Notes: a model not told the origin generated them from the sequence alone. Shown: positions 1 to 6,892, counted from the first letter of the stretch. The stretch is 9,240 nt of DNA from Thermoproteota archaeon (GCA_013152575.1 JAADGB010000016.1:1-9240), one strand, 5' to 3'. A program made the numbers and translations.

Positions 1-22
1 CTATCGCCTAGACCTATCTAGG

Positions 23-30
23 TTTATAAT
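23..30 (+). promoter_or_regulatory. TATA box for the beta-propeller gene
   Basis: TTTATAAT lies about 25 bp before the ATG at 51, the spacing expected between an archaeal TATA box and its transcription start. The start site would fall on or next to the start codon, so the mRNA is probably leaderless, which is common in Crenarchaeota. No Shine-Dalgarno sequence is needed and none is convincing. This is inferred from spacing and motif only. Confidence 0.5.
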
Positions 31-50
31 CATAATAAGTAATGTGGTGA

Positions 51-767
51 ATGAACTTGTCAGGTGTTGGTGTAAGCAAGGCTGCCCTAGCTATCATAGT
101 TGTAGTGGCAATATCACTAGTCGCTGGATTAACCATTATCAACAACGAGAACAGCAATGGCACTAGTATACAGATAACTGGTAGCGGTGAGGGACCCCAA
201 GGGGCTGTGCTGAACCTGGAGTCCATGGGGGAAGTCGTAGGAGACTGGAATAAAGTAGTGGAGAGGATCATTGACTACGCGTCAAATTCGTATAAGGGCA
301 CTGTACCCTATATGGGAGTCCCGGTAGTACAGCCATACATCCCTGAGGTGACGATGACTGTCGCTACACCCGTAGCGGCTAGCGCCGAGTATACTGGCAA
401 CTTCCAGATTCAGGGAGTGTTAGAGCTTGACCTTACAGCCTTTAATGGCACCCATATACTAGTGTCAACTCCAAACGTTCTTAGCCTATACAAGGTTTAT
501 CCGCCAGGCGATATGGGTCTTGTATGGCAGATCGAGTCTAGCGAGCTAGTGAAGCGGCTAGCACCGAATATCACCGTTAAACTAGAAATAAATGGAAAAA
601 GCTATGATACTGTCCTACCAGTTGAGGCTAGGATATCCGGCGTATTTCTAGACAAGGAGGGAGGCGTCGCAATTATATCCCTAGCCTATAGGGGTCTAGA
701 CTTCTCACTACACTACTGGCGACGCGTCAATATTCACTCCATACAAGACGCTAGTAGTCTTATTTGA
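51..767 (+). CDS. Beta-propeller protein, N-terminal part of a frameshifted gene
   Basis: This frame encodes 238 residues. Residues 9-30 form a hydrophobic segment (AALAIIVVVAISLVAGLTII) that acts as a signal peptide or signal anchor, so the product is exported or membrane-tethered. The stretch YTGNFQIQGVLELD followed by NGTHILVSTPN resembles the start of the archaeal C-terminal beta-propeller family (COG4880 / Pfam Beta_propel type), where a similar motif opens the first blade. Function in that family is not established; the proteins are thought to sit outside the membrane. The frame ends in a low-plausibility tail (WRRVNIHSIQDASSLI) while the +1 frame, open from 700, continues the same protein. 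I read 51-1974 as one gene broken by an indel at about 700-742. The ATG is supported by the TATA box at 23-30. Confidence 0.7.
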   Translation: MNLSGVGVSKAALAIIVVVAISLVAGLTIINNENSNGTSIQITGSGEGPQGAVLNLESMGEVVGDWNKVVERIIDYASNSYKGTVPYMGVPVVQPYIPEVTMTVATPVAASAEYTGNFQIQGVLELDLTAFNGTHILVSTPNVLSLYKVYPPGDMGLVWQIESSELVKRLAPNITVKLEINGKSYDTVLPVEARISGVFLDKEGGVAIISLAYRGLDFSLHYWRRVNIHSIQDASSLI

Positions 768-774
768 CAAGAAG

Positions 775-1974
775 ATGAACGTCGTAGGATACCATGTTAT
801 AGACGGCATGGTAACCGATGCCAGGATGATAAACGATACACTATCAATAGTCACATCACTGTCATCATACGTTTACTACGGCGTTAAGCCGCTGGCAGTA
901 ATACCAATGGTGGATGGAGGAATCATAGATGCGGATAGGGTTGTCGTTGTAAGTGATGAGCCAGCCCAGTACATCATAGTAACGGCTGTCAATAGGACGG
1001 ATGCCTCCTACAATAGCATCGGTCTCCTAGCCTCTCCCGGAGGGACCCTGGCCCTACTTTCAAGGGATGGCCAGCTCTTCGTAGCATCCAATACGTGGGA
1101 CTCCGGAGTGAAGCTCTACTCATTGAAGATATCTCCGAGTGAGATAGCGTTGACGGGTACAGCAACGCTGGATGGGAGGATAGGGAGCACATGGCAGCTC
1201 CAGCCATTCAACGGGTACCTAATCGTGCTAACAGAGCCAACATGGTCTGTTAGGGTTGTTGACCTGTATGTCTTCAACGCTTCAACACTAGAGAAGGTCT
1301 CAAGCATTACTAATCTATCGGTAAACGAGGAAGTTTACGGAGTCAGAATGGTTGGAGAGATACTCTACCTAGTAACCTATAGGACAATCGACCCGCTATT
1401 CGCTATCAACATGTCGGACCCTACAAGCCCGGTCATCATAGGGTATATCAAGGCTCCAGGCGTCGACTTCTACCTCCACCCCCTCCCCGAGGGCATACTT
1501 GGCGTAGGCAGGGATGAGTCAGGTCAAGTCAGAGTCTCTATATACAAGCTAGTGGACAACACGCTCAAACCCGTAAGTAGAGTAACAATACCCTTCCGAG
1601 ATACACCAGTATTCTGGAGAGACGGTTACAAGTCCCTACTCTATATCGAGGAGACAGGCCTGCTATTCTTCCCGGTATTAGTTGACCGTACACCCTCTGG
1701 AAAATACATGTATCCAACATACATGTACGCCGTAGTGAAAGTTGGGGATGGTAATCTCACCTATATTGGGGTATTGCAGCATTACGGCGCGCTCAGAGCG
1801 TATGCCAAGGGAGATGTGTTATATACTGTTGCCCTGGAGAACCCCTACTACGTGATAATGACCCCGGAAGTCACTAAATCCCCAACTAGCAATTGGCCAA
1901 TTATAGTAGCATGGGATCTCGAAACACTGGAACCCATAGGAAACATATCTAATGCTAACCTCTCAAGCTGGTAG
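775..1974 (+). CDS. Beta-propeller protein, C-terminal part of a frameshifted gene
   Basis: The ATG at 775 is probably an internal methionine: the frame is open back to 700 and the codons just before it read sensible protein (FTPYKTLVVLFDKK) leading into NVVGYHVIDGMVTDAR, where family members have a conserved stretch of the form G.(Y)V..AR. Further family-like landmarks are YLHPLPEGILGVGRDESG, an SIYKL strand, the segment around LLFFPVLVD, YAVVKVG and GDVLYTVALEN near the C-terminus. The 399 residues supply the remaining blades, and the end looks natural. Together with 51-767 the protein would be roughly 635-640 residues, a normal family length. No promoter or ribosome binding site precedes 775, which argues against an independent gene. 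It could still be expressed if the shift is a sequencing error or is recoded. Confidence 0.7.
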   Translation: MNVVGYHVIDGMVTDARMINDTLSIVTSLSSYVYYGVKPLAVIPMVDGGIIDADRVVVVSDEPAQYIIVTAVNRTDASYNSIGLLASPGGTLALLSRDGQLFVASNTWDSGVKLYSLKISPSEIALTGTATLDGRIGSTWQLQPFNGYLIVLTEPTWSVRVVDLYVFNASTLEKVSSITNLSVNEEVYGVRMVGEILYLVTYRTIDPLFAINMSDPTSPVIIGYIKAPGVDFYLHPLPEGILGVGRDESGQVRVSIYKLVDNTLKPVSRVTIPFRDTPVFWRDGYKSLLYIEETGLLFFPVLVDRTPSGKYMYPTYMYAVVKVGDGNLTYIGVLQHYGALRAYAKGDVLYTVALENPYYVIMTPEVTKSPTSNWPIIVAWDLETLEPIGNISNANLSSW

Positions 1975-2012
1975 GATTTAGGGGTTCTGGTAGCGGGTTA
2001 TTCCAAACACAA

Positions 2013-2017
2013 TTTTT
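2013..2017 (+). terminator. Oligo-T tract after the beta-propeller gene
   Basis: A run of five T residues lies about 40 nt after the TAG stop. Archaeal RNA polymerase commonly terminates at oligo-T tracts without a hairpin. The evidence is only the T run and its position between two plus-strand genes; a weak TATA-like CATTATTTC follows at 2025-2033 for the next gene. Confidence 0.3.
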
Positions 2018-2051
2018 CCCGGGTCATTATTTCGCTACACGGGATTGAGGT

Positions 2052-2804
2052 TTGACGAGGCTCCTAGTCGTCAGCGATGTCCACGGGAACATCTACGCGT
2101 TAAAGGCTGTTGTCGAAGGAGTTCGCGGTTGGGATAGAATCATCGTCTTGGGCGATTTGGTGGATTATGGTCCTAGGCCGGGCGAAGTTATTGATTACCT
2201 AAGGGAGCATGATGCTCTCATCGTCAGAGGGAACCATGATCATGCAGTAGCTTATGGTGTGGACTGTAGATGTGGTGAGGCGACGCATTGGCTCAGCGTC
2301 TGGTTTAGAGAGAATATAACGAACAAAGTCCTAAGCAGGAGAGACAAGGAGTTTCTATCCATGCTCCCCTTAACCAGCGAGCTGGAGGACTCCAATGTAA
2401 GGGTTGTACTAGTACATGCTTCGCCTAGCAACCCGCTCTACTCCTACCTCTATCCCTGGCTAGACGATTCCAGCATCTGCAGTATGCTTAGGCCTGGCCT
2501 CAGGCTGGAGGGAGGGGCTAGAGACTGTATGAATGGTGGTGTTTATCTTATCGGCCATACGCATCTACAGTTCCTCCGTACGGTTGGAGGGACCCTCGTG
2601 GCTAATCCTGGTAGTACAGGTGAACCCCGGGACGGTGATCCCCGTGCAGCGTATAGTGTTTTCGACCTAGAGAGTAGCACGATCTCGTTTGGCCGGGCTA
2701 GGTATGATGTGGACAGGGTTATCGGGGACCTGGAGGATCTGGGAGTTCCAGACCCGTATCTAAGTGCTTTGAAGGTGATGTTCCGGGAGGGTAGGGTCCC
2801 TTAG
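2052..2804 (+). CDS. Calcineurin-like metallophosphoesterase (YfcE/MJ0936 type)
   Basis: The 250-residue protein carries the complete dinuclear-metal phosphoesterase motif set: D9-x-H11 (SDVHGN), G34-D35 with D38 (GDLVDYGP), G60-N61-H62-D63 (RGNHDHA), H122 (LVHASP) and G168-H169-T170-H171. The later NPGSTGEPRDGDPRAAY segment is typical of the YfcE/MJ0936 subgroup, soluble cytoplasmic phosphodiesterases of uncertain natural substrate. Two cysteine pairs (C72/C74, C143/C159) might form disulfides or bind metal, which is speculation. The start is TTG at 2052, since the DVHGN motif sits at the expected distance. A GAGG lies only 1-2 nt before it, too close to act as a standard ribosome binding site, so a leaderless transcript from the TATA-like element at 2025-2033 is more likely. 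The stop overlaps the stop of the convergent transporter gene by 4 nt. Confidence 0.9.
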   Translation: MTRLLVVSDVHGNIYALKAVVEGVRGWDRIIVLGDLVDYGPRPGEVIDYLREHDALIVRGNHDHAVAYGVDCRCGEATHWLSVWFRENITNKVLSRRDKEFLSMLPLTSELEDSNVRVVLVHASPSNPLYSYLYPWLDDSSICSMLRPGLRLEGGARDCMNGGVYLIGHTHLQFLRTVGGTLVANPGSTGEPRDGDPRAAYSVFDLESSTISFGRARYDVDRVIGDLEDLGVPDPYLSALKVMFREGRVP

Positions 2805-3661
2805 CTCTTTTCCTTTAGGAGTACTAGGCTTATCCCTGTTAGTGTTACTGCCATCCAAGCGGCTTCTTTCAGCGTTACCGGTTCTGCTAGTATTATCCAT
2901 GCCAGTATGGCGGCGCCTATTGGTTCTCCTAGTACGGGTACTGTCGCGGCTAGGAGGCTGAGCCTTTTGAGCACGTGGTTTATGATTGTGTGGCCTCCTA
3001 GCATGGGGAATAGTGCTAGGCCCGCTAGGTACATGTAGGTTTCTAGAGTGTATCCTGTTAGACTGTATCCCAGCGTGTAGGTTATTGTGGTCGAGACTAT
3101 TGCTGCTATGCTATAGACTACGCTTGTATAGGTGAGGGTCCCGTATCTCGTCCTCATTGATTTTCCTATTGAGAAGTATACTGCGACTGCTATCATCCCG
3201 GAGAATGCTAGGAGGGACCCGATGATGGGGTCCCCGCCGGGCGGTGCTAGCCCGCCCTGGCTCGAGGAGATTGCTAATCCAGCCACTCCAAGCATTGCTG
3301 TTCCAGCACCTATTAGTTGCCACTTGTTGTATTTCTCGCGTAGTAGATAGTATCCTATCAGTGCTAGGATTGCAGGGTAGCTGTCTACTATAGTGACGCT
3401 CGCGGCTACTGTTAGGTGGAATAGGCTCACCATCCAGAGGCCGAAGTGTAGGGCTAGTGCGACCCCGCTTATCGTCATTAGGAGTAGGTCTCTCTTCTCG
3501 AAGTGGAGTGATTGTTTTTCCCGGGATGCGAGTAGGAGGAGTATTGTGAGGATTGAGGATAGGATTAGCCTCCATGAGGCTGCCACGAAGCCTTGCACGT
3601 TCGCGAGCCTTACTAGGATTGAGGCTGTTGATATGTTTATTACAGCGAATACTACCAGCAA
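2801..3661 (-). CDS. DMT superfamily permease, EamA type
   Basis: The product has 286 residues made of about ten hydrophobic segments in two EamA-like halves (roughly residues 1-130 and 145-283), the standard architecture and length for drug/metabolite transporters. Family-like features include ASWRLILSS after the first helix, SYPAILALIGYYLLREK closing the first half, and VPVLGEPIGAAILAWIILAEPVT in the second half with the common P-x-x-(A/E)..LGE pattern. The substrate cannot be told from sequence. The listed TTG start begins inside the first helix; the open frame extends upstream through NDKWKYI, a typical charged lead-in, but offers only CTG or ATT there, so the real start may lie slightly upstream (to about 3690) at a rare codon. 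Its end overlaps the phosphoesterase gene tail-to-tail. Confidence 0.85.
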   Translation of the reverse strand: MLVVFAVINISTASILVRLANVQGFVAASWRLILSSILTILLLLASREKQSLHFEKRDLLLMTISGVALALHFGLWMVSLFHLTVAASVTIVDSYPAILALIGYYLLREKYNKWQLIGAGTAMLGVAGLAISSSQGGLAPPGGDPIIGSLLAFSGMIAVAVYFSIGKSMRTRYGTLTYTSVVYSIAAIVSTTITYTLGYSLTGYTLETYMYLAGLALFPMLGGHTIINHVLKRLSLLAATVPVLGEPIGAAILAWIILAEPVTLKEAAWMAVTLTGISLVLLKEKS

Positions 3662-3747
3662 GATGTACTTCCACTTGTCATTGGCCAGAATTCGTCACCA
3701 CACGCCTATGTTCCCGGGCCTGTTGTAGGCTTCGAGGGCTTCTCACC

Positions 3748-3757
3748 TATTATTACC
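3748..3757 (-). promoter_or_regulatory. TATA-like element for the EamA transporter gene
   Basis: On the minus strand this reads GTAATAATAG, the most AT-rich block between the transporter and the permease. It would place transcription initiation near 3725 with a leader of some 60 nt. Support is only composition and position. Confidence 0.25.
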
Positions 3758-3802
3758 TTTCGCCGCTTCCTTTTTTGGAGCCGGTTTCCCATCTTGTTGT
3801 CT

Positions 3803-3871
3803 GGGCTGTGAGGAGGATAGCGGTCTCTGACCCCTTTCTGGTGGATGAGGAGGGATTAACCTTCTGAGCCC
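3803..3871 (+). ncRNA. Box C/D sRNA guiding 2'-O-methylation of 16S rRNA
   Basis: All elements are in order. Terminal stem GGGC 3803-3806 pairs with GCCC 3868-3871. Box C is GTGAGGA 3808-3814 (one change from RTGATGA), D' is CTGA 3827-3830, C' is TGGATGA 3842-3848 and D is CTGA 3864-3867. Box C and D form a textbook kink-turn: 3-nt bulge T3807-T3809, tandem sheared pairs G3810-A3867 and A3811-G3866, then G3812-T3865 wobble, G3813-C3864 and A3814-T3863. The D' guide (3816-3825, GATAGCGGTC) is perfectly complementary to GACCGCTATC at 7413-7422 in the 16S gene. By the N+5 rule (guide G3822) it targets C7416. The second guide (3849-3863) has no match in the 16S segment shown and may target 23S rRNA or tRNA. 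The size (69 nt), D'-C' spacer (11 nt) and guide lengths (12 and 15 nt) are normal for archaeal C/D RNAs that work with L7Ae, Nop5 and fibrillarin. Confidence 0.82.
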
Positions 3872-3872
3872 T

Positions 3873-5072
3873 TCACCTGTACATCACTAGTCTCTCTTCT
3901 TTGAAGGATTTGACTGCTATGTATATGGAGATGGCTAGGAATACGGCTAGTATTGCTAGGTGTTTGATGGGGCCGAGGGGTTCTCCTATAGCGTAGGTGT
4001 GGACTGCTAGGGCGGCGTGTGTGAATGGTATGAGTTGTAGTGCTATTGAGACGCTTGTGGGGACCCTGGATAGGTCTACTAGTAGGGCGGCGAAGTATAC
4101 TGCCATTGCCGCAGCTAGTACTATGAAGGATGCGTTTTGGGCTGAGCGTGCAGTTGTGCTTCTAGCTGATATTATGGCTACTATTGCTGCTGTTACTAGT
4201 ATTATGAGCGCCGCTGATAGGGCCCATACTAGTGCTAGCCCCCTCGTTATTGTGACTGGGAGCCCTGAGAATAGGAAGAAGAGGAGTATACCCAGAGCGT
4301 CTACTAGTGACGCGGTGAATCCGAGTATGAATGCCGCCGTCATCTTGCCGAGTAGGAGTGTCTTCTTGGAGATTGGCGTGATCAGTAGTTTCTCCATGGT
4401 TTTCCTCTCTCGTTCTCCAACTATGCTGTCGGCCATGTAGATGACTGCGGGGTTTACTACGAAGAGGAAGGCGAACTCGAGTAGCCTCGCGGTGAAGGCT
4501 GCCTCCGCCTTGCTCGGAGATGCTGGTGCTCCTGTTGCTTCATGGTATTCCCTTACTACTTGGAGTGGGTTGAGGAAGCTGGCTGGGTTCAGGGTTGTGT
4601 TTGCTTGTTGCGAGAGTTGTTGCACTCGTTTTAGGGTTATGTTCCATGAGAGGTATTGTAGCGTGTATTGTAGGCCTTGTACTGCTACTTCTCCTCCTGT
4701 TCCCAGGCCTATGCTTATGTAGAGCTTGCCTGTACCGTCTAGCCTCGTTATATTGTCTGTGAAGCCTTTTGGTATGAGGATTACGAGGTCTGCCGGGCCT
4801 ATCGATCGGTTTCCGCTGGTGATTGTTATGTTTGTCTTGTAGCCTAGTCGTTTTATCGAGTTCTCGAGGCCTCTTGTGAGGTTCTCCAGGATCCATGTGG
4901 AGTTCTCGTCTTCGGGGATTATTGTTATTGTTATGGTCTGGGTTGATGCGAGGGTCCCTGCGAGGAGGGCTAGGCCTGGTAGTCCTAGTAGTGGTAGTAG
5001 GATTACGGCGGCGAGGGTTTTGCGGTCCCTTGATAGGTCGAGGAGTTCCTTCCAGAGTATTGTCCTGATCAT
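3873..5072 (-). CDS. ABC-2 type transporter permease (NatB-like)
   Basis: The 399-residue protein starts with MIRTILWKELLDLSRDRKT, the typical cytoplasmic lead-in of ABC-2 permeases, then one helix (about residues 20-42). A large external domain of about 150 residues follows, with many N-glycosylation sequons (NST, NLT, NIT, NRS, NTT). About five helices from residue 195 make up the C-terminal part. The cytoplasmic coupling segment DSIVGERERKTMEKLLITPISKK is the hallmark of the family and contacts the ATPase. The cargo is unknown; NatB-like members export ions, drugs or lipids. It is translationally coupled to the upstream VTT gene through ATGA (5069-5072) and has its own Shine-Dalgarno. No ATP-binding subunit is encoded in the window, although such permeases usually lie next to one; it may be elsewhere on the chromosome. 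Confidence 0.88.
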   Translation of the reverse strand: MIRTILWKELLDLSRDRKTLAAVILLPLLGLPGLALLAGTLASTQTITITIIPEDENSTWILENLTRGLENSIKRLGYKTNITITSGNRSIGPADLVILIPKGFTDNITRLDGTGKLYISIGLGTGGEVAVQGLQYTLQYLSWNITLKRVQQLSQQANTTLNPASFLNPLQVVREYHEATGAPASPSKAEAAFTARLLEFAFLFVVNPAVIYMADSIVGERERKTMEKLLITPISKKTLLLGKMTAAFILGFTASLVDALGILLFFLFSGLPVTITRGLALVWALSAALIILVTAAIVAIISARSTTARSAQNASFIVLAAAMAVYFAALLVDLSRVPTSVSIALQLIPFTHAALAVHTYAIGEPLGPIKHLAILAVFLAISIYIAVKSFKEERLVMYR

Positions 5073-5956
5073 GACTTGGCGTCCTCCTTTCTAGCTGTGT
5101 TTCTTCCTAATACTAGTTTTCGGGTCAGCCAGATGAGCATTGAGGCTATGAGGAGGGCTGTGAATCCTAGTAGTGCGGCTGCCTTCCACCCCCACTTTAT
5201 CCAGCCGGCTGTGGCTCCTAGTATTATGGCGGTTATTGCTATGGCTGAGTCTCTTTTGCCCGGCCTTATCCCGGGTCCTATCAGGTTGAATGTTAGTACT
5301 CGGAATAGTTCGAGTATGAGTATTATTGTGGCCTTGAGGGACCCCTCTTTCTTGTAGGTCATGTAGATCTTCTTCCAGTCCATTGAGAAGATTACTGCTG
5401 TTGCTATTATCGATGCGATGAGCATGCCGCCTACTAGGAGGCCTAGGTTGTCTTGGGCTTGTGTCGCGGTTAGTGATTCGAAGGCGCTCTTGTAGGCTTT
5501 TCCTAGTATGAATACTATTGCTGTAAGTATGATCTTGCCTAGTAGGACTGCTATTGCGAAGCTTACTGCTTTGAAGCCGGTTAGGCCTAGGGGTATGTAG
5601 AGTATGTCGTCTGGGAGGGGTAGTGCTGCGAATAGGAGTACTAGGATGAATACTCCTCTCTCGGCTTCCTCGCCCAGCCACTCCGTCTTCTCTCTCACCT
5701 TTTGTAGGCGTTTTGATGCGTGTCCTAGTGCTCGGGAGGACATGAATACTGTTAGCTTGCCGAGCCCCGCCCCTATACCTGATACTATGATCGCCATAGT
5801 TGCATGCATAGTGTCGGTTGCTACAAGAGCGTAGCTACCGACGAAGGCTAGGTAGATTGCGGGGAAGCCTGGTATCACGTTGCTGATAAATGAGAGTAGG
5901 AATAATCCGACGGGGCCGTACTCGTTTAGCTTTGTTATCAGTTCTACTACGTCCAA
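5069..5956 (-). CDS. VTT/DedA-like (SNARE-associated family) membrane protein
   Basis: The product has 295 residues. Residues 5-155 resemble the VTT (DedA/SNARE-associated) domain: an opening amphipathic segment with NEYGPVGLFLLSFISNVIPGFPA, a small-residue-rich stretch SGIGAGLGKLTVFMSSRALG at 59-78, and the conserved re-entrant motif ALPLPDDILYIPLG at 111-124 (acidic pair D116-D117). DedA-like proteins act as lipid scramblases or undecaprenyl-phosphate or polyprenyl-type flippases in other lineages; the archaeal role is inferred only. Two or more extra helices (about 170-192 and 240-285) extend the C-terminus beyond the usual 200 residues. The start is TTG at 5956, with an ATG 14 nt upstream out of frame. 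It is the first gene of an operon with the ABC-2 permease (4-nt ATGA overlap) and is divergent from the methyltransferase. Confidence 0.75.
   Translation of the reverse strand: MDVVELITKLNEYGPVGLFLLSFISNVIPGFPAIYLAFVGSYALVATDTMHATMAIIVSGIGAGLGKLTVFMSSRALGHASKRLQKVREKTEWLGEEAERGVFILVLLFAALPLPDDILYIPLGLTGFKAVSFAIAVLLGKIILTAIVFILGKAYKSAFESLTATQAQDNLGLLVGGMLIASIIATAVIFSMDWKKIYMTYKKEGSLKATIILILELFRVLTFNLIGPGIRPGKRDSAIAITAIILGATAGWIKWGWKAAALLGFTALLIASMLIWLTRKLVLGRNTARKEDAKS
5083..5088 (-). promoter_or_regulatory. Shine-Dalgarno sequence of the ABC-2 permease
   Basis: AGGAGG on the minus strand lies 10 nt before the ATG at 5072, inside the end of the VTT gene. Internal operon genes in Crenarchaeota typically keep such a motif while first genes are often leaderless, which fits this position and fixes the permease start. 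Confidence 0.7.
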
Positions 5957-6010
5957 CTCTGTTGCACCATGGGCGGGGCTCCGGCTCGCTCCAGACCTTC
6001 TCCATTGCCC

Positions 6011-6022
6011 AAGGTTTTAATG
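6011..6022 (-). promoter_or_regulatory. TATA-like element for the VTT-permease operon
   Basis: CATTAAAACCTT on the minus strand is the only AT-rich block in the GC-rich 5' flank of the VTT gene. Initiation would be near 5990, leaving a leader of about 35 nt. Evidence is composition and spacing. Confidence 0.35.
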
Positions 6023-6083
6023 GGCTCGGGACGTCCCTGCCCCGTCATCCCCCACCCTCTCAAGGATTATTTGAAAGCGATGG

Positions 6084-6106
6084 TTTAATTCCTATCAACA
6101 TATACC
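6084..6106 (+). promoter_or_regulatory. Two TATA-like elements for the methyltransferase gene
   Basis: TTTAATT (6084-6090) and CATATAC (6100-6106) are each about 25 bp before one of two in-frame TTG codons, at 6110 and 6128 respectively. Either would give a leaderless mRNA, so the promoter choice decides the start codon. The sequence alone does not settle which is used. Confidence 0.45.
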
Positions 6107-6109
6107 GTT

Positions 6110-6781
6110 TTGGGCAGGGCCGAGCGGTTGTCAACGGCTAGGGTGTTCGACGAGTATTCTGAGAGATACGATTCGTGGTATGATAGGCATTTACCAATTG
6201 CGTTGAGCGAGTATTATGCTGTTAGGCAGGCTGTTGGTAGTATGGGTTGGCCTTGTCTCGAGGTGGGCGTGGGGTCTGGATGGTTTGCTTCACGGCTTGG
6301 TTGTCTGGTCGGCGTTGATCCCAGCTTGGGAATGCTATCATTGGCCAGGGATAAGGGTTTGGAGGCGGTTATGGGTCGGGGTGAGAGGCTCCCTATTGCC
6401 TCGGGCTCTGTGTCTATAGTGTTGTTGATTGTTACATTGTGTTTTGTCGATGATCCGCTCACGGTCTTTAGGGAGGCTTTTAGGGTGCTTGTCGATGGCG
6501 GCGTGTTGGTTGCCTGTATTGTTCCGAGGGAGTCTGAGTGGGGCCGCTACTATAGGATGTTGGGAGCGGAGGGCCATGTCTTCTACAGACATGCACGCTT
6601 CTATAGTGTGGAGGAGGTCGTGGATCTTGGCAGGTCCGTTGGTTTCGTGGCTGAGAGTGTTACGGCGACTCTCTCCTATCCTCCCGGTGTAAATGAGCGG
6701 GTTGAGGAGCCTGTCGAGTATAGTGGTGTAGAGGGTTTTGCATGTGTTAGGTTTAGGAAGGGCGCACTGCCTAACCTATAA
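6110..6781 (+). CDS. Class I SAM-dependent methyltransferase
   Basis: The 223-residue protein has a Methyltransf_11-like Rossmann fold. The N-terminus holds FDEYSERYDSWYD (13-25), common in small-molecule methyltransferases of the UbiE/SmtA type. Motif I is LEVGVGSGWFASRLG (50-64), whose glycines bind S-adenosylmethionine. VGVDPS follows, with D70 expected to bind the ribose hydroxyls. GERLPIASGSVS is motif-II-like, and LLIVTLCFVDDP then FREAFRVLVDGGVLVACIVP complete the core. The acceptor substrate cannot be predicted. TTG at 6110 and TTG at 6128 are both possible starts; the shorter form would begin at Ser8. It is monocistronic and divergent from the VTT operon, and is followed by the rRNA upstream region. 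Confidence 0.88.
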   Translation: MGRAERLSTARVFDEYSERYDSWYDRHLPIALSEYYAVRQAVGSMGWPCLEVGVGSGWFASRLGCLVGVDPSLGMLSLARDKGLEAVMGRGERLPIASGSVSIVLLIVTLCFVDDPLTVFREAFRVLVDGGVLVACIVPRESEWGRYYRMLGAEGHVFYRHARFYSVEEVVDLGRSVGFVAESVTATLSYPPGVNERVEEPVEYSGVEGFACVRFRKGALPNL

Positions 6782-6807
6782 TCCCTAGTTTGTGTTTATG
6801 TATTACT

Positions 6808-6892
6808 AGGCGGCTATGAACGGGCTCGAAAGGGCTTAGGCTTGGTGTGCCGATGACGAGCCCGCGCAGGGTCGAGCCGCTCGCCTCCCACA
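6808..6892 (+). other. Structured GC-rich element, possible small RNA
   Basis: An 8-bp stem CGGGCTCG 6821-6828 / CGAGCCCG 6857-6864 encloses a 28-nt loop and is itself enclosed by GCGGCT 6810-6815 / AGCCGC 6875-6880. An alternative outer pairing is AGGCGG 6808-6813 with TCGCCT 6881-6886. The second scheme leaves CCCA then ACA at the 3' side, superficially like a tRNA end or an H/ACA tail, but neither a T-arm nor the 14-16 nt ACA spacing is present. Function is unknown and an untranslated or terminator structure is equally possible. Confidence 0.3.

Noticed and set aside
954..960. Perfect box C sequence GTGATGA
   Set aside because: It lies inside the beta-propeller coding region with no D box or k-turn partner nearby.
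3111..3867. Overlapping ORFs opposite to or out of frame with the EamA gene and its upstream region
   Set aside because: They are Arg/Ser/Pro-rich with no recognisable domains and shadow a well-supported transporter or the sRNA.
6808..6890. Possible tRNA gene ending in CCCA
   Set aside because: Six of seven acceptor pairs form, but there is no D-arm and no TTCGA-type T-arm in the right place, so a tRNA cannot be folded.
6810..6892. H/ACA guide RNA
   Set aside because: An ACA follows the stem, but it is about 25 nt from the upper stem instead of 14-16, and no clear pseudouridylation pocket or k-turn is seen.
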